Shown one piece after another: positions 48,233 to 59,064 of a DNA stretch of 64,000 bases. The position numbers were made by a program, and so were the translations under genes. The stretch covers positions 1 through 64,000 of the forward strand of contig JAKALM010000007.1 of the NCBI GenBank assembly GCA_021824145.1, in the 5' to 3' direction. Within the stretch, counting starts at the first letter, position 1, and every line of letters begins with the position of its first letter. Under the pieces are notes generated by a model, which saw only the letters and a list, made by a program, of their open reading frames with translations, was not told the origin of the DNA and ran no database searches. Source of the DNA: Bacteroidota bacterium. GTDB lineage: Bacteria; Bacteroidota; Ignavibacteria; Ignavibacteriales; Ignavibacteriaceae.

Positions 48233-49636
48233 CTAAATATGTATAGCTTCGCCGTAAGCTTGAGCCGCGGCTTCCATAAAAGCTTCCGCTAAAGTAGGAT
48301 GTGCATGAACTGTTTTTATAATTGATTCACCGGTAGCTTCAAGCGATTTTGCTAATCCGGCTTCTGCTATCATTTCAGTTGCTTCAGAGCCAATAATATG
48401 TACGCCTAATATTTCGCCGTACTTTGCATCAAAAATAATTTTTATAAATCCTTCCCGTTCACCAATTGCAAATGCTTTTCCGCTTGCCATAAAAGGAAAT
48501 TTTCCAACTTTAATTTCATAACCAGATTCTTTTGCTTTGTCTTCAGTTAATCCAACACTTGCAACTTGCGGCTGGCAAAATGTACAGCCGGGAATACTTG
48601 TGTAATCAATATCTTGGACTGTTATTCCTTTTATTTTTTCAACACAATGAATTCCTTCTTGAGATGCAACGTGTGCAAGCCATGGAGGTCCAATTACATC
48701 ACCTATTGCATAAATACCTTTTATGTTTGTTTCGTAAGTAGATTTGTTAACTTTAATATGATTTTTAAAAAGTTCTACTCCAAGTTCTTCAAGTCCAAAA
48801 CCTTCCACATTTCCAGTAACTCCAATAGCATTCAAAACTTTATCTGCAGATAATTCTTTTCTTTTACCATTTGAGTTTATTGTAACTAAAACTTTATTTC
48901 CATTTACAATTGCTTTTTCAACAGAAGTTTTTGTAAAAATTTCGATGCCGCGTTTTTTAAAACTCTTTGCTAAAGTTTCTGATACTTCCTTATCTTCAAT
49001 TGGTAAAATTGTATCCATCATTTCAACAATAGTTACTTTAGATCCTAACACGGAATAAAAGTATGCAAACTCAATTCCTATTGCGCCAGCACCAATAATT
49101 ATCATTTCTTTTGGCACTTCATGAAGAACCATTGCTTCGGAACTTGTAATAATAAATTTTTTATCAACAGGAATTGATGGAAGAACTTTAGGCCTTGCTC
49201 CAGTAGCAATTATAATTTTATCTGCCGAAATTGAATTAATTTTATTTCCATTATTATCTAATATTTCTAATTCATTTGATGATATGAATTTTCCAAATCC
49301 ACGAATGCGATCGACCTTATTTTTTTTTACAAGAATTTCTACATTCTTAGCCATGCGCTCAGCAATATCACGACTTCTTTTAATGATTCTTGTAAAGTCA
49401 AAATCTAAACCTTGCACTTTAATACCAAAATCAGCCGAATGATTTTTTATATTATCATAAATTTCTGCATTTTTTAGAAGAGATTTAGTTGGAATGCAGC
49501 CCCAGTTAAGGCAAATTCCACCCAAGTTATCTTTATCAATTAAAACGGTTTTAAATCCCAATTGGCCAGCTCTAATTGCAGCAACATAACCGCCAGGTCC
49601 GCCGCCTAAAACTGCAATTTGATATTGATTAGACAT
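48233..49636 (-). CDS. lpdA: Dihydrolipoyl dehydrogenase (E3)
   Basis: FAD enzyme of 467 residues that reoxidises the lipoyl arm with NAD. It has GGGPGGYVAA (11-20), the redox pair Cys42/Cys47 in GGICLNWGCIPTKSLL, an NAD motif GAGAIGIEFA and a C-terminal HAHPTLAEAF with the catalytic His. It leads the operon lpdA-lipB-E1-E2-lipA and could also serve other 2-oxoacid dehydrogenases or glycine cleavage elsewhere in the genome. Confidence 0.96.
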   Translation of the reverse strand: MSNQYQIAVLGGGPGGYVAAIRAGQLGFKTVLIDKDNLGGICLNWGCIPTKSLLKNAEIYDNIKNHSADFGIKVQGLDFDFTRIIKRSRDIAERMAKNVEILVKKNKVDRIRGFGKFISSNELEILDNNGNKINSISADKIIIATGARPKVLPSIPVDKKFIITSSEAMVLHEVPKEMIIIGAGAIGIEFAYFYSVLGSKVTIVEMMDTILPIEDKEVSETLAKSFKKRGIEIFTKTSVEKAIVNGNKVLVTINSNGKRKELSADKVLNAIGVTGNVEGFGLEELGVELFKNHIKVNKSTYETNIKGIYAIGDVIGPPWLAHVASQEGIHCVEKIKGITVQDIDYTSIPGCTFCQPQVASVGLTEDKAKESGYEIKVGKFPFMASGKAFAIGEREGFIKIIFDAKYGEILGVHIIGSEATEMIAEAGLAKSLEATGESIIKTVHAHPTLAEAFMEAAAQAYGEAIHI

Positions 49637-49954
49637 AACTAAATAAAATCCTTTAATTATATATTTTTAAGTCAAATATAAGTAAGGCATTAGAAAAATG
49701 AAAATTGAAATGCGCTAACCAAGCTTTAATTATGACTGATAAGTCATTAAATATTTCTGCATCAATAATAATTTCAATCAGTCAGTAATTGCTTTTTATC
49801 ATCAAATCTTAAATAAGAAAATAAAATCTAACATTTTCTACTTTTTGAAAAATTCTTTTTCAATGTTTTGCTTTTATTTCAAATAAAAATTTATATTTTT
49901 AATTGGCAAAGAAATTGATATTTATAAATATCAACTTTTAATCTGGTTGTAAAA
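49637..49954. other. Divergent intergenic region lpdA / merR
   Basis: About 320 very AT-rich bases between two outward-reading operons. The only structured element seen is the perfect palindrome at 49915-49934 near the regulator gene. Promoters in both directions are expected, but none is distinct. Confidence 0.5.
49915..49934. promoter_or_regulatory. Perfect 20-bp palindrome upstream of the MerR gene: candidate operator
   Basis: TTGATATTTATAAATATCAA is an uninterrupted perfect dyad ending 20 bases before the TTG start of the MerR-family gene. MerR-type regulators bind dyads of about this size inside the promoter spacer, often of their own gene. It may therefore control the regulator and the cytochrome genes behind it. 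AT-rich palindromes arise by chance more often than GC-rich ones. Confidence 0.5.
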
Positions 49955-50392
49955 TTGGAAAATTTAGAAAATTATGATTTACCTTTGTTCCCTATAAGCA
50001 GCGCAGCAAAGCTTCTTAATATTTCTGTGCACACATTGAGAATGTATGAGAAAGAAGGATTGATAATTCCATTTAAGAAAGAGTCAAATCATAGGCTTTA
50101 TTCTAAAGCTGATATTAATAGATTAAAATGTATTCGCAAAGCAATTAACGAAAGCAAAATAAGTATAGCTGGAATTAAAACAATATATTCGCTAATTCCA
50201 TGCTGGGAAATAACTAAGTGCAGTGAAGAAGATAGAAATAATTGCTTCGCTTTCAAAGCCCATTCACAACCATGCTGGACTTTTAAGCACGAAATAAACA
50301 CTTGTGCAAATAAGAATTGCAGAAATTGTGATGTCTACATTCAATATGCGGAATGTTCTCAGATTAAAGAGTTGATTACAAGATTTATTTAA
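49955..50392 (+). CDS. MerR-family regulator with cysteine-rich C-terminal sensor region
   Basis: A 145-residue regulator. Residues about 12-80 are the winged-helix DNA-binding domain (SAAKLLNISVHTLRMYEKEGL, then NHRLYSKADINRLKCI). The C-terminal part (about 88-140) lacks the long MerR dimer helix and holds eight cysteines beginning CWEITKC and including QPCW and CANKNCRNC, like CW-type metal- or cluster-binding modules seen in other regulators. It starts at a TTG; no in-frame ATG fits. The gene lies 36 bases before the multiheme cytochrome genes, so redox or Fe-S control of them is likely. Confidence 0.8.
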   Translation: MENLENYDLPLFPISSAAKLLNISVHTLRMYEKEGLIIPFKKESNHRLYSKADINRLKCIRKAINESKISIAGIKTIYSLIPCWEITKCSEEDRNNCFAFKAHSQPCWTFKHEINTCANKNCRNCDVYIQYAECSQIKELITRFI

Positions 50393-50428
50393 TATAAAAA
50401 TTGAATCATTAAACTCTTAAAAAACTAA

Positions 50429-51364
50429 ATGAAAAAAATAATTTTTGCTTTTACTTCGGTAATCCTCTTATCCTTACATCTTTTTGCAAATACAAAGATT
50501 GTTGATGCAAAGGAAATTAATCAAAATTGTTTCCGATGCCACTCAATGGCAACTTTATCTTATAAAGATGAATCAACTGGAATAATAAAAAACCTTGCTG
50601 TAATTCCGGATGAATTTTATAAATCAAATCATAAAAATTTATCATGTATTGATTGCCACTCAAAAGATTTTCAAAAATTTCCGCACGCTGCTAACCTGAA
50701 AAAAGAAAATCTATATTGCTTAGATTGCCATAAGAATGAAGAAAAATTTAAGAAGTTCCACTTTCAAACAATAGAAGAAGAATTTAAACAAAGTATTCAT
50801 TATAAAAAGATGGGCGATAAATTTACTTGCTTCGACTGCCACGATCCGCACAGCTTTAAAATAAATGCAAGGGTTAATCGGGAAATTAAAGAAACTGTCC
50901 TTTATGATAATCAAATTTGTTTGAAGTGCCATGACAATACTTCAACAATTAAAAATTTATCTGGACAGCTTTTGCCGGCCTTGAATGTTTCACATTCGTG
51001 GCTTCCTCATATTGATCTGCATTGGAAATCAGTTCGATGCATCGATTGTCATACTTCTCCTAATGCACCTGGCGTAAGCCATTTAATTTTACCGAAAGAT
51101 CAAGCAGTAAAAAATTGCGTAGAGTGCCATTCGAAGAATTCAATTTTATTGCAGTCGCTTTACAAATTTCAAACAAAGCAGGAAAGAGACAGGGAAGGTT
51201 TTATAAATGCAGTTATCTTGAATAACTCTTATGTAATTGGTGCTACCAGGAATTATTATTTGAATTTACTCAGCTTCATAATTTTTGGAATCGTATTGGC
51301 CGCCTTGTCGATTCATGGAATTTTACGATGGAAATCTCATAAAGGAACTTTAGATGGAAAGTAA
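50429..51364 (+). CDS. Seven-heme c-type cytochrome, membrane-anchored
   Basis: A 311-residue periplasmic cytochrome: signal peptide (about 1-20), seven CxxCH heme sites (CFRCH at 34, then CIDCH, CLDCH, CFDCH, CLKCH, CIDCH and CVECH) and a C-terminal membrane helix (about 270-292, LLSFIIFGIVLAALSIHGIL). Ample histidines suggest bis-His hemes. It overlaps the b561-type gene by 11 bases, and would pass electrons between that membrane protein and the octaheme enzyme. Confidence 0.88.
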   Translation: MKKIIFAFTSVILLSLHLFANTKIVDAKEINQNCFRCHSMATLSYKDESTGIIKNLAVIPDEFYKSNHKNLSCIDCHSKDFQKFPHAANLKKENLYCLDCHKNEEKFKKFHFQTIEEEFKQSIHYKKMGDKFTCFDCHDPHSFKINARVNREIKETVLYDNQICLKCHDNTSTIKNLSGQLLPALNVSHSWLPHIDLHWKSVRCIDCHTSPNAPGVSHLILPKDQAVKNCVECHSKNSILLQSLYKFQTKQERDREGFINAVILNNSYVIGATRNYYLNLLSFIIFGIVLAALSIHGILRWKSHKGTLDGK

Positions 51365-52028
51365 TAAAGAATATTTTTATCCGCTCTGGCTGCGAATTTG
51401 GCATTGGCTTAATGCTCTGCTTTTTCTTTTGTTAATTTTTACCGGTGTAAATATGCAGTATGCAAATCCAAAATCACCAATTATAGAATTTCACACAGCG
51501 GTAACGCTACATAATGTTTCTGGTATTACTCTTACTCTCAATTATCTGTTTTTCTTTATATTGAATTTTGTATCAGGCAATTTCAAACAGTACATACCAA
51601 AGTTTAAGAACTTCATTTCGAATTTGGTGCTTCAAGCAAAATATTATTTAAATGGAATCTTTAAAAACGAAGATCATCCTTTTGAAACTTCTAAAGATCA
51701 AAAGTTCAACCCCCTTCAGCAATTCACATATTTACAAATTATGTATGCAGTTCTTCCTATAATGGTAATCAGCGGTTGGGCGTTACTCTTCCCCGAAGTT
51801 TTGATCAAACAGATTTTTGGTATTTCCGGATTAACATTAACAGATATTGTTCATACAATCGGCGCATTCTTTTTGTCCATATTTATGATAGGACATATTT
51901 ATCTTGCAACTACTGGTAACACCGTCTTAAGCAATTTCAAAGCGATGGTTACCGGCTGGCATCTTTCACATGAGGAAGAAGCAGAATCTCAAATTTTCTC
52001 AACTGAAGAGGTATCTAATGAAAATTAA
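51354..52028 (+). CDS. Cytochrome b561-type di-heme membrane protein
   Basis: A 224-residue protein with four membrane helices (about 12-32, 52-73, 125-145 and 163-185). Histidines suitable for two b hemes lie in WHWLNALL (about 17) and TAVTLHNVSG (about 53) and in IVHTIGAFFLSIFMIGHIYLA (about 166-180), matching the Ni-Fe hydrogenase and formate dehydrogenase b-subunit family. It would link the quinone pool to the two multiheme cytochromes encoded on either side. An extended hydrophilic loop (about 76-118) is longer than usual. Confidence 0.82.
   Translation: MESNKEYFYPLWLRIWHWLNALLFLLLIFTGVNMQYANPKSPIIEFHTAVTLHNVSGITLTLNYLFFFILNFVSGNFKQYIPKFKNFISNLVLQAKYYLNGIFKNEDHPFETSKDQKFNPLQQFTYLQIMYAVLPIMVISGWALLFPEVLIKQIFGISGLTLTDIVHTIGAFFLSIFMIGHIYLATTGNTVLSNFKAMVTGWHLSHEEEAESQIFSTEEVSNEN
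52006..52011 (+). promoter_or_regulatory. Ribosome binding site deciding the octaheme cytochrome start
   Basis: AAGAGG six bases before the ATG at 52018, inside the end of the b561 gene. It supports 52018 rather than an in-frame start 16 codons earlier. Confidence 0.6.
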
Positions 52029-54231
52029 ATATTTTAAATTCCCTAAATCTAAAACCGGCAAACTCATTCTCACACTTGGTGTAATTATTGTGCTTGGCGG
52101 AATTTTCACTCAATTTCTTTATGAACCATTATTTGAATGGTATACCGGTGTTAAAAACGGTAAGCTTACTTACGACTCAAGCGTGAAACTAACAGACGAA
52201 GAATTTAATTCGCTTGCTAAAGAATTGACTTATCAAGATCGTTTGCAGCGCGCCGAAGAAATGACTAAAGATGAAAAAGATCCGTTTACTAGAAAAGTTA
52301 AAATGGAAATGCTGATGAATACTCCTTCGTTTATTCATCAAACCAAATTTAACCATATAAAATATTTCAGAGATGCCGGCATTCGTCAATATAAAGGTCC
52401 AGAAACTTGCTTAAAATGTCATGAAGATATTACAGTTCGTCATTCTGATGGTTCTACATCTAAAGTGAACACGATGGATGATATTGTTAATTCTGTTCAC
52501 TTCCAATTCCAAAGAAGAGCAGCAGGTTTTTCTACTTATGGATTCGATGGCAAACAAGTAAACCAAAATACTCGACCAATTCCCGTCGGCAAAATAGATC
52601 GCGCTTGCGGAATACCAGGCAGCTTTTCATGGACAGGTTGGGCTGAATTAATTAAAACCAAACCGGATAGCCTTCACGGAAAAATTCTTTTAAGAAGCGA
52701 AGGCTGCGGACAATGCCATATTGGGGGCAACTATCAGCCTGCCACAGAAGATATGATGCCATTCGGTAATGTGCCTAAGTCTGCAAAAGAAGGAATTGAT
52801 TGTTTAATCTGCCATTCCCAAACTTATGATATGAATGAAAAATATGTTATAAAAGATAACGTTGGTTTAAGATGGAATGAAGATAGAAGCATGAAAGCAG
52901 CAATGACCGTAACAAAACCAACTAATACAAATTGCTTGTACTGTCATCAGCATAATTTTGGAGGAGATACATATTCAGGAAATGTTGCTGCTCATAATTT
53001 GGGATACAAAAATCCGCGTATACTTCATGCGGGCGCAAAACGCGGTATGCCTTTTAGTCCGGAAGAGGATGTTCATGCAGCAGCAGGAGTGCAATGTTTA
53101 GATTGCCATGTTCCTGAAGGACATAAAATTCCACGCGGAACAAAAGGCACTGATTTAGTAGCTAATGATTTACCAAATAAATCGGTAGCGTGCGAAAATT
53201 GTCATACATCGGCGCCGCATACTAAAAATGAATTGGAACGCGTAATACTTAACGGACACGTTGCACGCGTTGCTTGCGAAACTTGCCACATTCCTTATTT
53301 AAGAGATGATAATGTTGTTCTTCGAGATTGGGTACATCCTACTTATAATAAAGAAGAAGGTATGTACGTTTACACAGATATACTAAAATCCGGTAAGCCT
53401 GATATTGGTTTTAATTATTTCTGGTACAACGGAAACGGAACTTTTCTTGCCGGCGCTTTAGGAAACAATCCTAATAAGTCTGATCGTTATGATCCTTTGA
53501 TGGACCAGATGACAAACATAACTAATCCTGAGGCTCTGCTTGAAATCAAAAACAATGTTAAAAATGATTTTAATATGAATGATGAACAGGCATTAAAATA
53601 TATGCAGGCTGTTACCAATACTCTTTCACAGCTTTCTCCAGGTATGATTGCAGAAAGAGAAAAAGATATTACCGAACATTTAACTTCTGTCAGCAATCTT
53701 GGCGACAGCAAAATTTATCCGTTCAAATTGTTTAATGCTTACATGTATGAAGACATGTCTAATCAAGGCCCGTTTGGAGCAATGATACTTCCATTCGATT
53801 ATCCTACATATTATGAAACCGGTAACTCGCTTGAGGCTATGAAAGTAGCAATTAAGAATCCGATTATTAAAAGAATGTATCAATATCCATTTAAAAAATA
53901 TATGATGGATGATTTTATGCGTTACTTCGGTGTTAAAACATGGTCGGATGTTTATCCCATTGATAATAAAGGAAACCTTAGAAACATTCAGCCGCATTGG
54001 ATGAGACAGTTCGGTACGTTGATGTTAAATCATTCGATAAAAAAAGAAGGGCTTGCTTGCGCTTCATGTCATTCGCCGAACGGAGTGCTCGATTTCAAAA
54101 AGCTTGGTTATTCTGCTGAGAGAATAAAAGACTTAACGCACCTTAAAGAATTAAAATACTTTAAGACAAACACTAAGGAAGTAAAAGTAACTAAAATAAA
54201 TTCAAAAAAAGAAATTCTATCAAAAAGATAA
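52018..54231 (+). CDS. Octaheme c-type cytochrome, tetrathionate-reductase (OTR) family
   Basis: A 737-residue enzyme with an N-terminal anchor helix (about 13-35), then eight CxxCH motifs in the order CLKCH, CGQCH, CLICH, CLYCH, CLDCH, CENCH, CETCH and CASCH. The last is far from the others, near the C-terminus. A conserved-looking segment RACGIPGSFSWTGW carries an extra cysteine without a heme motif, as expected at the active site of octaheme tetrathionate reductases, whose catalytic heme has a lysine ligand. The family can also reduce nitrite and hydroxylamine, so the true acceptor is open. It overlaps the b561 gene by 11 bases and is followed by a terminator. Confidence 0.8.
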   Translation: MKIKYFKFPKSKTGKLILTLGVIIVLGGIFTQFLYEPLFEWYTGVKNGKLTYDSSVKLTDEEFNSLAKELTYQDRLQRAEEMTKDEKDPFTRKVKMEMLMNTPSFIHQTKFNHIKYFRDAGIRQYKGPETCLKCHEDITVRHSDGSTSKVNTMDDIVNSVHFQFQRRAAGFSTYGFDGKQVNQNTRPIPVGKIDRACGIPGSFSWTGWAELIKTKPDSLHGKILLRSEGCGQCHIGGNYQPATEDMMPFGNVPKSAKEGIDCLICHSQTYDMNEKYVIKDNVGLRWNEDRSMKAAMTVTKPTNTNCLYCHQHNFGGDTYSGNVAAHNLGYKNPRILHAGAKRGMPFSPEEDVHAAAGVQCLDCHVPEGHKIPRGTKGTDLVANDLPNKSVACENCHTSAPHTKNELERVILNGHVARVACETCHIPYLRDDNVVLRDWVHPTYNKEEGMYVYTDILKSGKPDIGFNYFWYNGNGTFLAGALGNNPNKSDRYDPLMDQMTNITNPEALLEIKNNVKNDFNMNDEQALKYMQAVTNTLSQLSPGMIAEREKDITEHLTSVSNLGDSKIYPFKLFNAYMYEDMSNQGPFGAMILPFDYPTYYETGNSLEAMKVAIKNPIIKRMYQYPFKKYMMDDFMRYFGVKTWSDVYPIDNKGNLRNIQPHWMRQFGTLMLNHSIKKEGLACASCHSPNGVLDFKKLGYSAERIKDLTHLKELKYFKTNTKEVKVTKINSKKEILSKR

Positions 54232-54247
54232 TTTCTCTAAAACTAAC

Positions 54248-54272
54248 AAAGGGCAAGATTTTCTTGCCCTTT
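54248..54272. terminator. Bidirectional terminator between the octaheme cytochrome and cydB
   Basis: A perfect 11-bp stem, AAAGGGCAAGA / TCTTGCCCTTT, with a three-base loop between convergent genes. Confidence 0.9.
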
Positions 54273-54299
54273 AATATTCAAAAAATTAAAATAAATTTC

Positions 54300-55316
54300 T
54301 TAATAACTTTCCTTAGTAATTTCCACTTTCCCTTTAAAGACGCGATAAATAAATATTGTATAAGCTATAACTATCGGCATTCCAATCAATGCAATAATCA
54401 ACATTGTAAACAATGTTCTTTCTGTTGATGATGAATTATAAATAGTCAAACTATAATTCAAATTTATATTTGATGGAACTAATCTTGGGAATAAACTGAC
54501 TGCCGTTAAACCAATTACAGATGCGATTGTAATTGAAGACAAAATAAATGATAAAAAGAATTTTGCACTTTTAACAACTACAGGCAAATAAAGAACTGAA
54601 CCAAGTAAAAGAATAAACAAAATCCAGAATAATGGATTGTTGAGTATTCTATCAAATAAATATGGTGCTTCAAAAATCGAGAAAAAAGTTGCAACTACAT
54701 AAAGCAGAACAAATATCGTCCATATTTTACTAATCAACTTAATCATTCTGTCTCTAAGTTCACCTTCAGATTTAGTTGTCAAGTAAATTGCTCCATGTAA
54801 AGTGAACATTGATAAACTCAACAAACCAATCAGTATTGAATAAGGATTTAATAAGTCTACAAATGATCCTATAAAATTACCATTTTCATCAATTGGAATA
54901 CCACGTAGAATATTTCCAATTGCTACACCAAATAAAATTGAAGGAAGTAAGCTCCCAAGACCAAAAGCAATATCCCAAAGTTTTTTCCATCTGATTGAAT
55001 TAACTTTTCCACGGAATTCAAATGAAACTGCTCTAAAAATTAGAGCCGCAAGTAAAAGTATAAATGCGATGTAAAATCCACTAAACACTGTTGCATATAC
55101 AATTGGGAACGCCGCGAATAAAGCACCACCGCCAGTAAGCAGCCATACTTCATTTCCGTCCCAAACAGGTCCGATTGCATTCATTTGAATTCGTTTTTCG
55201 CTTTCATCTTTTGTAAAAAGATGAATTACACCAACGCCCAAATCAAATCCATCTAAAATTGCATAGCCAATAATTAGAACACCAACTAACAAAAACCAAA
55301 TTAAATTAAGATCCAT
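54300..55316 (-). CDS. cydB: Cytochrome bd quinol oxidase subunit II
   Basis: Membrane subunit of 338 residues with about nine helices. DGFDLGVGVIHLF and GPVWDGNEVWLLTGGGALFAAF near the N-terminus are family signatures. It overlaps cydA by one base (TAATG). A small third subunit (CydX) was looked for in the short gap to the terminator and not found. Confidence 0.95.
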   Translation of the reverse strand: MDLNLIWFLLVGVLIIGYAILDGFDLGVGVIHLFTKDESEKRIQMNAIGPVWDGNEVWLLTGGGALFAAFPIVYATVFSGFYIAFILLLAALIFRAVSFEFRGKVNSIRWKKLWDIAFGLGSLLPSILFGVAIGNILRGIPIDENGNFIGSFVDLLNPYSILIGLLSLSMFTLHGAIYLTTKSEGELRDRMIKLISKIWTIFVLLYVVATFFSIFEAPYLFDRILNNPLFWILFILLLGSVLYLPVVVKSAKFFLSFILSSITIASVIGLTAVSLFPRLVPSNINLNYSLTIYNSSSTERTLFTMLIIALIGMPIVIAYTIFIYRVFKGKVEITKESY

Positions 55317-56650
55317 TATGATAACACCTCCCTTTCAGTAATGTTTTCTGGACCATGTTTTATTTCTTTTACTAAAAGATATATGTAAAGAATACCAATC
55401 AATAAATAGATTAAGAAGAATAAAATAATTGAAAATAAAAGATCGCCAGGAACTATTGAAGTAGATACGGCATCATGTGTTCGCATTACATGATAAACAA
55501 TCCAAGGCTGCCTTCCAACTTCGGCGGCAATCCACCCAAGCTCGCAAGCGAATATAGGGAATGGTATTGCCCAAATAAAAATTCGCAAAAGCTTTTTACT
55601 TTCCCACAACTTATTTCTATATAATTGGATGCTTCCTAAAGCTGTTAGAAGTATAAACAACATTCCAAGTACAACCATATTATGATACGAAACAAATGTT
55701 ATAAATAAAGGAGGTAAATTTTCTTGCGGAAACTCGTTAATACCTTTCACCTCAGCATTAGGATCGCCAAAAGCTAGCCAGCTTAATAAATTTGGAATTT
55801 CAATTTTAGCTTTCAACTCTGGAGGCGGCATTACAGGGATAGCAAAAACAGCTAACGGTGCTCCACTTTGTGTTGTATATAATCCTTGAATTGCAGCAAA
55901 TTTTTCTGGCTGAAGTTTAGCAACTTCTCTTCCGCTTTCATGTCCAAACGGAAATAATTCTAATAAAGAAACTACTAAACCAAAAATTACTGCAATTTTC
56001 ATTGATTTTTTCGCTAAAACTTCGTGGCGCTTTTTAACAAGAAAATAAGCAGAAACTCCAGCCATCATAAATGAACCGGTTATTAAAGCCGCATCAAATG
56101 TATGGAAAAACCTAATTACAGTTGAAGGATTAAAAACTGCCGCCCAAAAGTCAGTAAGTTCTGCTCTTCCATTTTGAATAATATATCCTGCAGGTGTCTG
56201 CATCCAAGAACCAGCAACGATAATCCAAAATGCAGAAATAGTGGCTCCAATTGCAACCATAAGAATAGCGAACCAATGCACACCCTTAGAAACTTTATTT
56301 CTACCAAAAAGATATAAACCCAAAAATCCGGATTCTAAAAAGAATGCGAAAACACCTTCTGCGGCTAATGGTGCACCAAAAATATCTCCGACAAACTTTG
56401 AATATTGTGCCCAATTAGTACCAAATTGAAATTCCATTACAATTCCACTTGCAACTCCAACTGCAAAAGTTAGTGCAAGAATTTTTCCAAAAAACTTTCC
56501 TATCTTTACATAAACTTCATCTTTCTTTTTCCAACCTAGAGCTTCCACTATTACAAGGAGCCAAGCTAAGCCAATGGAAATTGGAGGAAAAATAAAATGG
56601 AATCCGATAGTCATAGCAAATTGGATACGAGATAATAATACTACATCCAT
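55316..56650 (-). CDS. cydA: Cytochrome bd quinol oxidase subunit I
   Basis: Catalytic subunit of 444 residues reducing oxygen with quinol, using hemes b558, b595 and d. MEFQFGTNWAQYSKFVGDIF and the acidic residues in GAPLAAEGVFAFFLES, the His in IGFHFIFPP, and GRQPWIVYHVMRT are present. The quinol-binding loop is short, unlike the long loop of the E. coli enzyme. The bd oxidase suits low oxygen and fits the neighbouring anaerobic-type cytochrome genes. Confidence 0.96.
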   Translation of the reverse strand: MDVVLLSRIQFAMTIGFHFIFPPISIGLAWLLVIVEALGWKKKDEVYVKIGKFFGKILALTFAVGVASGIVMEFQFGTNWAQYSKFVGDIFGAPLAAEGVFAFFLESGFLGLYLFGRNKVSKGVHWFAILMVAIGATISAFWIIVAGSWMQTPAGYIIQNGRAELTDFWAAVFNPSTVIRFFHTFDAALITGSFMMAGVSAYFLVKKRHEVLAKKSMKIAVIFGLVVSLLELFPFGHESGREVAKLQPEKFAAIQGLYTTQSGAPLAVFAIPVMPPPELKAKIEIPNLLSWLAFGDPNAEVKGINEFPQENLPPLFITFVSYHNMVVLGMLFILLTALGSIQLYRNKLWESKKLLRIFIWAIPFPIFACELGWIAAEVGRQPWIVYHVMRTHDAVSTSIVPGDLLFSIILFFLIYLLIGILYIYLLVKEIKHGPENITEREVLS

Positions 56651-56876
56651 AGAATTACTCCTATTAAAAAATTCGAATATTTTTCTTGAATAGAATGGTT
56701 GATAACAAAATTATATTCTTTCGTCAAAATCTTTAATTTAAGATTAGTGAAAGAATCGGTAATGCCCAAATTGTTTTCTCATTTATAATACTTATGAGAA
56801 AGTATTACAAAGATTATCATAAATTTAATTAATTCCGCATGATAAATAAAATTAATTTGATAAGTTAAATTTTTAG

Positions 56877-57326
56877 TTAAAAAATAAGCTCGCAAGTTTC
56901 TTTAACGGTTTCAAGAACTATAGTTGTGTTTGTTGTTCTTAAAGATTTAATAGCAGCAAATTTAGTTCTTAGTAATTGAGTTAGAGCTTCAGTGTTTTTT
57001 ACTCTTACTTTCACAAGAAAACAATCTTGCCCAGCAACTATATGAACTTCCTGAACTTCATCGATCTTAGATAATTCTTTAGCAGTTTTTTGATCTACAA
57101 TTGGACCATTTGCTTTTACTTCAATGAAAGCAAGAAGCCCTCTATCTACATGGACCGGGTCAATATGTGCAGCGTACTTTTTAATTATTTTCTTTTTTTC
57201 TAACCTCCGAATTCTTTCCAATACTGCAGAAGGCGCCATATTTATTTGCCTTGCAATCTCAGCATTAGGAGTTCTGGAATTAGATTGCAGTATATTCAGA
57301 ATTTTTGAATCTATTTCATTTAACAT
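56877..57326 (-). CDS. Lrp/AsnC-family transcriptional regulator
   Basis: A 149-residue regulator: N-terminal helix-turn-helix (about 5-55, NSRTPNAEIARQINMAPSAV) and C-terminal RAM domain (about 65-140) that binds amino acids and forms octamers. It lies directly downstream of tyrosine phenol-lyase, and these regulators often control the amino-acid gene next to them, so a response to tyrosine or a related amino acid is a reasonable inference. It is separated from tpl by a terminator, giving it its own promoter. Confidence 0.92.
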   Translation of the reverse strand: MLNEIDSKILNILQSNSRTPNAEIARQINMAPSAVLERIRRLEKKKIIKKYAAHIDPVHVDRGLLAFIEVKANGPIVDQKTAKELSKIDEVQEVHIVAGQDCFLVKVRVKNTEALTQLLRTKFAAIKSLRTTNTTIVLETVKETCELIF

Positions 57327-57389
57327 TCGTAATCCTCATTAAGGAATATATATATAATCAATATTAAAACTTTTGTAAGAATTTTTAAT

Positions 57390-57447
57390 TTATAAAAATA
57401 AAAAGTGGGAGTAATAAGATTTTTATTTTTTAAAATCTCACTACTCC
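57390..57447 (-). terminator. Intrinsic terminator after tyrosine phenol-lyase
   Basis: Arms at 57408-57423 and 57432-57447 form a 16-bp stem. Two positions are G-U pairs only if the minus strand is transcribed, and TTTTTATTTTTATA follows in that direction. This confirms both the strand and the end of the tpl transcript. Confidence 0.88.
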
Positions 57448-57463
57448 AACAATTAAGTCTTTT

Positions 57464-58924
<1,461 letters not shown>

Positions 58925-59064
58925 TTAATTGATATATTAGACTATTATTCTGATTTATAAATATATTACCGAATAATCTTCGCAATATTAAAATTAATAT
59001 GAATTTTAGTCAATATTATCTTGCAATTATTTTAACTTAGAAAAGGAATAATATTATTGAATGA

